Source of the DNA: Cytophagaceae bacterium
GTDB lineage: Bacteria; Bacteroidota; Bacteroidia; Cytophagales; Flexibacteraceae
Length of the DNA: 64,000 nt
Assembly: GCA_947458545.1 (NCBI GenBank)
Contig: CANGYH010000001.1
Coordinates: 124,001 to 188,000 of the forward strand
Direction: 5' to 3'
The notes under the pieces are model-generated. The model was given only the letters and a program-made list of their open reading frames with translations. It was not told where the DNA came from and made no database searches. The position numbers and the translations under genes are program-made. Positions 59,359-64,000 of the stretch are shown one piece after another; the first letter of the stretch is position 1; each line of letters opens with the position of its first letter.

Positions 59359-59379
59359 ACAGGCTTGCCGGGTGCCAAA

Positions 59380-60720
59380 CTAGGCCTCGGCCTGGCTTGG
59401 TACGCATGCCTCCAGGTCTGGCAGAGCGGTCTCTGCCCATTGGGCCTGCATAGCGGCCTGCTCGGCATCGGCTTTGTCTAAGCAGGTATCCATGTAGGCC
59501 AGGGTGAAACCCGCCATGGCGAAGTGAAACTCATACAGGGGATAGCTCAGGCCGTATTGGAGGGCAATCAGACACCAGCAGCAGAGGCCTATCAGCCGGG
59601 CAGAGGGCTTAATCGGAAAGTGCCAAAGCCTGTAAATGGGGTTGATGAAAGGCATGGAGAGCAGTACCAACCCCGCCAGCCCGTGGTAAAACAGGCTGTC
59701 CATGTAAAAACTGTGGAAGTGGTGGCCGGTATTGGCCACAAAAACTTCTTCGCCGGTTTGCTCGGCTATGAACTGCACGGGTAGCTCAAAGCCCTCGAAC
59801 CGCATGCCGATAAGGGGATGGTCTATCACAAAGGGCAGGTAGCTTTGAAACTGCTCTATACGCCATTTGCCTGTGCCCTGCTCGTTTACCTTTTCGATGT
59901 CTGTAATCCTGTCTACGATGCTGGCCAGCAGCTCTGGCTTTTCTGTAAAGACGTAGGCAAACACAAAGAAGACAGCAACCGTTGGCACTACAATCAGGGG
60001 CGTCCATGCGGTGGGGACGATGGGCTCTTTGCCCTTCGTCTGGATGAGCAAGATATTGAGCGCCATGCTGGTGATGGTGGCCAACCATACCGTACGGTGG
60101 TTCAAAAAGAGAATTAGCCCCAGGCAAGCAAACAGTACTACCAGCCAAAACACCTTGGTAGTGGTGAGGTAGGTATTAAAACTGTAAATGAACCCCGCCA
60201 GCAAAAAGAAAACCATGCTGGCGTGTAGCCCACGATCTACATCCATAAAGCTGCCTATGCTTAGCACATGGGGATAATAGACCGTGATGTCGAAGATGAA
60301 GATGACTATCATCAAAAGCATCGCGCCGGTGAATGCCCAGTCTTTTGCACCTCTAAATGCTATGTAAACCGCTGTGCACCAGAAAACTACAAAGAACTTA
60401 GAGAAGACGTGTGGATACACAAATGGCGTACCGTAAACGAAGTAACTCTCTAGGCATAGCAGGCAGGTGTAGCCGATTATGGCAAAAAAGAGGTTACGCA
60501 AAAAAGGCGATAGTCGCTTAAGGCGCGCAAAAGTGAAGAGCAGCGCTACGCCTGCCACGATCTTTTTAGGGCCTTCTCCGCCTTCTGCGGCAAGCTCTGC
60601 TGGGTCTGGCCCATGCAGCAGGCATTGGCCTAGCTCTATGGGGAACAAGGCAAAAAAGAAGAACAACACCACCGGCAACCACGGAAACCCCATGGCCCTT
60701 TGCCCTAAAACAATGCGCAT
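59380..60720 (-). CDS. O-antigen ligase-like polytopic membrane protein
   Basis: 446 aa from ATG at 60720. Ten or more hydrophobic helices, e.g. LPVVLFFFFALFPIELG, LFFAIIGYTCLLCLESYF, KVFWLVVLFACLGLILFLNHR and LIVVPTVAVFFVFAYVF. The large periplasmic loop contains FVANTGHHFHSFYMDSLFYHGLAG, whose H-x-H-S-F-x-x-D-x-L-x-x-G-L pattern is the Wzy_C/O-antigen ligase signature. The family joins glycans to lipid A or to proteins, or polymerises them. The C-terminus is acidic and cytoplasmic. A TATCTTCG -7-like box (plus 60776-60783, minus strand) lies about 55 nt upstream. It converges with the two-domain oxidoreductase gene. Confidence 0.8.
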   Translation of the reverse strand: MRIVLGQRAMGFPWLPVVLFFFFALFPIELGQCLLHGPDPAELAAEGGEGPKKIVAGVALLFTFARLKRLSPFLRNLFFAIIGYTCLLCLESYFVYGTPFVYPHVFSKFFVVFWCTAVYIAFRGAKDWAFTGAMLLMIVIFIFDITVYYPHVLSIGSFMDVDRGLHASMVFFLLAGFIYSFNTYLTTTKVFWLVVLFACLGLILFLNHRTVWLATITSMALNILLIQTKGKEPIVPTAWTPLIVVPTVAVFFVFAYVFTEKPELLASIVDRITDIEKVNEQGTGKWRIEQFQSYLPFVIDHPLIGMRFEGFELPVQFIAEQTGEEVFVANTGHHFHSFYMDSLFYHGLAGLVLLSMPFINPIYRLWHFPIKPSARLIGLCCWCLIALQYGLSYPLYEFHFAMAGFTLAYMDTCLDKADAEQAAMQAQWAETALPDLEACVPSQAEA

Positions 60721-60848
60721 ATGCTCAAGACCTAAACTGGCCAAGGGGCAAAAGTCCTCGGCTGTAGCTCTGTTACGAAGATAGGTCTGCCCTGCTACGC
60801 AAAAGTTGCAACGTTGGCCGAATCCTGACGTTGGCACCTTTAAAACGA

Positions 60849-60879
60849 CAAAGGCCTGCTAAGTAATAGCAGGCCTTTG
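60849..60879 (-). terminator. Terminator of efp
   Basis: CAAAGGCCTGCT at 60849-60860 and AGCAGGCCTTTG at 60868-60879, a perfect 12-bp stem with a 7-nt loop, 32 nt after the efp stop on the minus strand and followed there by TCGTTTT. Confidence 0.8.
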
Positions 60880-60911
60880 AGGCAGTGCAAGGGCTTGGTA
60901 GCGGTGTGGAG

Positions 60912-61472
60912 CTACTTAACGCGCTCCATGTACTCGCCCGATTCGGTATTGATGCGCACCTTGTCGCCGATGTTTACAAAGAGTGGCACGCGTATTTCTG
61001 CGCCCGTGTCTATGGTGGCTGGTTTTAGGGTGCGGGTGGCGGTGTCGCCTGCCAGGCCCGGCTCGGTATAGGTAATCTCGGCCTCGACGTATTGAGGCAT
61101 TTCTGCACCGATGGGCAGGTCGCCGTCGAAGCTGATTTTGAGGGTCATCTCCTCTTTCAGAAAGCGGAGCTGCTCTCCCAGGATTGTCTCGTCTATGTTG
61201 ATCTGGTCGTAGGTTTCTTTGTTCATTACCACCAACTGATCTCCATCCTTGTAGAGGTATTGAAACTCGTGCACCTCAACACGGACCATGTCAACGGTTT
61301 CGTCTGGCCTGAAGCGGTTTTCGAGCAGCTTGCCATTACGGATGTTGCGCATTTTGATTTGATAAAAAGCGCGTAGGTTGCCGGGTGTGCGGTGCTGTAC
61401 CTCTACAACCTGAACAAGTTCGCCATTGTAGCGCATAAAGCTGCCACGCGATAGATCAGAAGTAACTGCCAT
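60912..61472 (-). CDS. efp: Translation elongation factor P
   Basis: 186 aa from ATG at 61472; an upstream ATG at 61526 is excluded because the -7 box lies between. Three beta-barrel domains: KOW-like domain I with the loop QHRTPGNLRAF, domain II (VEVHEFQYLYKDGDQLVVMN) and domain III (ATRTLKPATIDTGAEIRVPLFVNIGDKVRINTESGEY). EF-P rescues ribosomes stalled at proline runs. The loop tip, Lys in most bacteria (Arg in others), is Asn32 here, with Arg34 two residues on, so lysylation is not possible at that site. No EpmA/EarP-type modification gene is in the window. Confidence 0.95.
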   Translation of the reverse strand: MAVTSDLSRGSFMRYNGELVQVVEVQHRTPGNLRAFYQIKMRNIRNGKLLENRFRPDETVDMVRVEVHEFQYLYKDGDQLVVMNKETYDQINIDETILGEQLRFLKEEMTLKISFDGDLPIGAEMPQYVEAEITYTEPGLAGDTATRTLKPATIDTGAEIRVPLFVNIGDKVRINTESGEYMERVK

Positions 61473-61493
61473 GGTCTGGAAAAAAACTGTGGG

Positions 61494-61501
61494 CAAAGGT
61501 A
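61494..61501 (-). promoter_or_regulatory. -7 box of efp
   Basis: TACCTTTG on the minus strand (perfect TAnnTTTG), 21 nt before the efp ATG. No TTG at the expected upstream distance. Confidence 0.5.
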
Positions 61502-61560
61502 GTAGCCAGCTACCTACCTCTCGCATTGCGGGAGATGTAGCAGTTATCAGGCTATTGCCG

Positions 61561-62133
61561 TCAAAACGTATAGATGTGCTCTGGGGTCAGGCAAGCAGTC
61601 AGCTTTATGTCGCCCTCCCAAACGTCTGACAGAGCCTCTACGGGCTCAAAAAAGGAGAGGCCCACTTTGGCCACATCTGGCCTACAGGTTGCCAAAAAGC
61701 GGTCATAATAGCCGCCGCCGTAGCCGGCCCTGTATCCGCGCTGGTCGTAGGCCAGCAAGGGTACAAATACCAGATCTATCTCTGAATAGCCTACTGGGTC
61801 GGGTAGGGCCGGGGTTGGCGTGCCCAGAATGCCGGGCCTCCAATCCATACCTTGGTGCCAGCGGACGGGCACGAGGTTGGCCCCTGCCTCTGGCAAAAAG
61901 GGAATGGAAATTTGCAGGCCTGGCAACTGGCTGCCGAGGTTCTGCAACAGAATGCGGGTGTCTGGCTCGTTGTTTTTGGCTATTGGCAAAAAGCAGTTGA
62001 TATGGCCTACACCTTGTATGCCAAGCCCTTGCAATGCCTGATCGGCCAGCCTTGCCGACATATAGGCCACGTCCTCTGCAGATAAACTTGCCCGCCTGCG
62101 CCTAAAGTGCTGCCTTGCCTCGGCTTTTGTCAT
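61561..62133 (-). CDS. 5-formyltetrahydrofolate cyclo-ligase
   Basis: 190 aa. MTKAEARQHFRRRRASLSAED at the start, then the ATP/folate-binding segment DLVFVPLLAYDQRGYRAGYGGGYYDRFL, the family signature (basic plus glycine loop). It converts 5-formyl-THF to 5,10-methenyl-THF with ATP. Its ATG overlaps the stop of bshC by 4 nt (ATGA, 62130-62133), so both are translated from one mRNA. efp lies 88 nt downstream with its own promoter. Folate metabolism and bacillithiol synthesis have no direct link, so the pairing is probably only organisational. Confidence 0.93.
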   Translation of the reverse strand: MTKAEARQHFRRRRASLSAEDVAYMSARLADQALQGLGIQGVGHINCFLPIAKNNEPDTRILLQNLGSQLPGLQISIPFLPEAGANLVPVRWHQGMDWRPGILGTPTPALPDPVGYSEIDLVFVPLLAYDQRGYRAGYGGGYYDRFLATCRPDVAKVGLSFFEPVEALSDVWEGDIKLTACLTPEHIYTF

Positions 62134-63740
62134 AACGCTTGCCCAGGGCCTAGGGTAACGATTCTGAATGCATGATCGGTAGGGTCAACGGCGGCCAGTA
62201 GCTGGGCTAACACATTGTTATCGGCCAGCCAGTAGGTCCAGAAGCTCTCTCGGCGCTCTTGGAGGCCGCCGCTGGGGCAGAGGGTATCCTTCAATGTGCG
62301 GGCTTGGTCTAGTGGTGATTGGTAACGTCGCTCTTGGGCTTTGCGCAGGCGTGCCCAGCCTGCCTCGGCCTGGCGCCACATCCGCTTGGCCTCTGCCTGG
62401 GTGTAAGTGTGCAGCGTTGGGTCTTGGGCCAGAATTTCTGCAGAGAATTGCGCCAGGTAGGCCTTAAAAGCCGTCTGTAGGTTATCGGTAGCGGTAGTGC
62501 TGGCACCTTGTAACATTAACAACCTTGCCTTTAGAGCCTGCCAGGGTGCCAGCAAGTCTGCCGGACTTAGGCCGAGGGTCTCCATAGTTTCTGTTTCAGC
62601 AGCTTTCAGTACGCCCATGTGTGCCCGTGGCCAGAGCACAGGCATGGTAAGGCCAGCCTCGGCAAACAGGTCTGTCAGTTGTAGCCAATAGACCATCTCT
62701 GCCGGGCCACCTACATAAGCCAAATTGGGCAGAATCAACTCTTGGAAGAGCGGCCGCGTGGCCACATTAGGAGAGAACCGCTCTGGGTTGGCGGCCAGAA
62801 TTGCCAGTAGCTCCTCTCGGCTGAAGGTGCCCAGCCTGCCCGCTGCGTAAGTACCATCACCCATCGGCACAAGCCGCTCGCGCAATCCTTCGCTCACCAG
62901 GAAGAAGTTTGTCGGCCTCACGGCAATTTGAGGCTCGAAGCCTGCGGATTGCAACCTGGCCGTGGCAAGTTGTACGGCCGGGCCCGTAAAAGGGGCTTCT
63001 AACTCGCGCGCAATGATGGGGGCAAGGCTTGCCTTTAGTACGGGAGTTTGAGGGTCTAGCACGAGCAGGCCTAGTTGGCCCAGCAGCTTATGCAGCAACC
63101 ATTGCTGGGCCTGCGCCAGGGTAGGGAAGCTGCCATAGTGCTGCAGGTAGGTAGGTAGTTCTGGCCATAGCGGCGACAAAATTTCTGCCAGCCCATCGGG
63201 TGCGAGCGCGCCGGCAGGGCCACCCTGGCTGGTGGCCCAATGGTAGCGCTTTTGGTTGATGCGCAGGCTTGCTATCTCGTCGATGTCATGGTCTTCAGAG
63301 GCAAGCCAAAAGATGGGCACGCACCGCCGATGCGGATAGGCCTCCTCATAGGCTGCGGCCAGCTTTATCACCGTCAGCGCCTTCAGGACGGTGTAAAGCG
63401 GCCCCAGGTAAATGGATAGTTGATGGCCGGTGGTTACGGTAAAGCAATCTGGTAGAGCCAGTTTTGCTAGGTATGGCTCTGCATCTGCCAAGCAGCCGAT
63501 GGCTTGATATTGAGTGCGAAGGGCCCCTACCAAAGTCGTTCTTTGTGGTAGGCTAAAGGCTTTTGTGCTTGCCTGGGCCTCTAACTGGGCAAGGGTAGGG
63601 GCAGGAGGTAATAGGCCTGCCAAGAGGGGGTTACGCTCGATGAAGGCCAAAAAAGCCGGCTTAAACTGTCCTGTTTGGGCATAAGGTACCGATACTACGC
63701 GGTGAGCAATTGCGCCGGAAAAGGTGCCTTGGGCGTCCAT
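62130..63740 (-). CDS. bshC: Bacillithiol biosynthesis cysteine-adding enzyme BshC
   Basis: 536 aa. Family segments: VTTGHQLSIYLGPLYTVLK, IFWLASEDHDIDEIAS (conserved acidic/His cluster), NLAYVGGPAEMVYWLQL and a C-terminal coiled-coil region (about 430-510). BshC adds cysteine to GlcN-malate in the last step of bacillithiol synthesis. BshA and BshB are not in the window. A CATCTTTG -7-like box ends 4 nt before the ATG at 63740. It is coupled downstream to the cyclo-ligase gene by ATGA. Confidence 0.94.
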   Translation of the reverse strand: MDAQGTFSGAIAHRVVSVPYAQTGQFKPAFLAFIERNPLLAGLLPPAPTLAQLEAQASTKAFSLPQRTTLVGALRTQYQAIGCLADAEPYLAKLALPDCFTVTTGHQLSIYLGPLYTVLKALTVIKLAAAYEEAYPHRRCVPIFWLASEDHDIDEIASLRINQKRYHWATSQGGPAGALAPDGLAEILSPLWPELPTYLQHYGSFPTLAQAQQWLLHKLLGQLGLLVLDPQTPVLKASLAPIIARELEAPFTGPAVQLATARLQSAGFEPQIAVRPTNFFLVSEGLRERLVPMGDGTYAAGRLGTFSREELLAILAANPERFSPNVATRPLFQELILPNLAYVGGPAEMVYWLQLTDLFAEAGLTMPVLWPRAHMGVLKAAETETMETLGLSPADLLAPWQALKARLLMLQGASTTATDNLQTAFKAYLAQFSAEILAQDPTLHTYTQAEAKRMWRQAEAGWARLRKAQERRYQSPLDQARTLKDTLCPSGGLQERRESFWTYWLADNNVLAQLLAAVDPTDHAFRIVTLGPGQAL

Positions 63741-63783
63741 AGGTCAAAGATGGGAGATACGCCGCCGACGATGGCCTGGGTTT

Positions 63784-64000
63784 TTATAGCAGCCGGTGCA
63801 GCCCTTTGTAGCGCCGCCAGGCAGATTGCACCTTGGCGGGTACCCGGCCGGTGGTTTTATAGCTGGGGCGTTGGTCTTCTTGCAGCAGGTTGCGTAGGGG
63901 CACCCAGCTTTGGGCCATTGCTGGGGCATATTGGGCAGAGAAGGCGGCCCAGTCTTGGGCGGTGGCGGGTCTGAAAGTGCCGAGCACAGAATCAGGGAGG
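63784..64000 (-). CDS. C-terminal end of an unidentified gene (cut by window edge)
   Basis: The frame is open from the right edge to TAA at 63784-63786, giving 71 residues that end SAWRRYKGLHRLL. Segments such as QDWAAFSAQYAPAMAQSWVPLR are helical and basic toward the end. It lies 43 nt upstream of bshC on the same strand, so it probably precedes it in a run of genes. Too little is visible to name a family, and the real start may be to the right of the window or at a GTG at 63987. Confidence 0.5.
   Translation of the reverse strand, partial: LPDSVLGTFRPATAQDWAAFSAQYAPAMAQSWVPLRNLLQEDQRPSYKTTGRVPAKVQSAWRRYKGLHRLL

Noticed and set aside
1-64000. tRNA or rRNA genes
   Set aside because: No TPsiC-arm-like GTTCRA with a matching acceptor stem was found outside coding regions, and no rRNA-like sequence was seen; a covariance-model search would be more sensitive than reading by eye.

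Overview
The window looks like chromosomal DNA from a GC-rich member of the Bacteroidota. The evidence is type IX secretion: three proteins carry C-terminal T9SS sorting domains and there is one PorP/SprF-family protein. Promoters match the phylum's TTG-N(~21)-TAnnTTTG pattern, starts lack clear Shine-Dalgarno motifs, and bacillithiol-type BshC, a PadR/PspC pair and DUF6089-like outer-membrane proteins are present. I cannot fix the genus. I see no rRNA, tRNA, CRISPR array, insertion sequence or prophage.

Layout. 1-3.4 kb (minus): start of an M1-type peptidase, a nitrilase-family amidase and two glycosyltransferase-like genes. 3.5-6 kb (plus): PadR regulator and a tandem-PspC membrane protein. 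6-9.3 kb: SpoU methyltransferase, mraY and murD, with the rest of the usual dcw cluster absent here. 9.3-13.3 kb (minus): an RluA-family pseudouridine synthase, a ~1 kb non-coding block packed with perfect hairpins and dispersed repeats, and a T9SS-secreted protein. 13.5-19 kb (plus): pyruvate carboxylase, a lipoprotein and a coiled-coil exported protein. 19-21.7 kb (minus): valS. 22-29 kb: NlpC/P60 protein, NAD kinase, two DUF6089-like barrels, a lipoprotein, an XRE regulator, a transglutaminase-like protein and a TPR protein. 29.8-36.8 kb: FtsX/LolE-like permease, a T9SS protein of mixed base composition, glutaryl-CoA-dehydrogenase-like enzyme, a C-methyltransferase and an aldose epimerase. 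36.9-47.2 kb: aminotransferase, PorP/SprF protein, a large T9SS metalloprotease, GNAT enzyme, fmt, AI-2E transporter and YhhQ transporter. 47.3-51.1 kb: L31 type B, HU-like protein, TPR protein, a 29-residue basic protein and RNase G. 51.2-56.3 kb (minus): pullulanase, LytTR regulator, hisS and CoA-transferase subunit A. 56.4-64 kb: DUF2520 protein, a two-domain oxidoreductase, an O-antigen-ligase-like protein, EF-P, 5-formyltetrahydrofolate cyclo-ligase, bshC and the tail of an unknown gene.

Themes. Most genes are housekeeping (cell wall, translation, NADP, anaplerosis) mixed with envelope and secretion genes. The less ordinary signals are non-coding or architectural. They are the hairpin block at 10.4-11.3 kb with a related 50-bp repeat at 34.3 kb, heptanucleotide GTTGARA arrays beside two promoters, -7 boxes sitting 4-10 nt from start codons, five convergent gene pairs overlapping by exactly 4 nt at their stop codons, frequent TTG/GTG starts, and an EF-P whose loop tip is Asn instead of Lys. 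No clearly new multi-gene system is evident.
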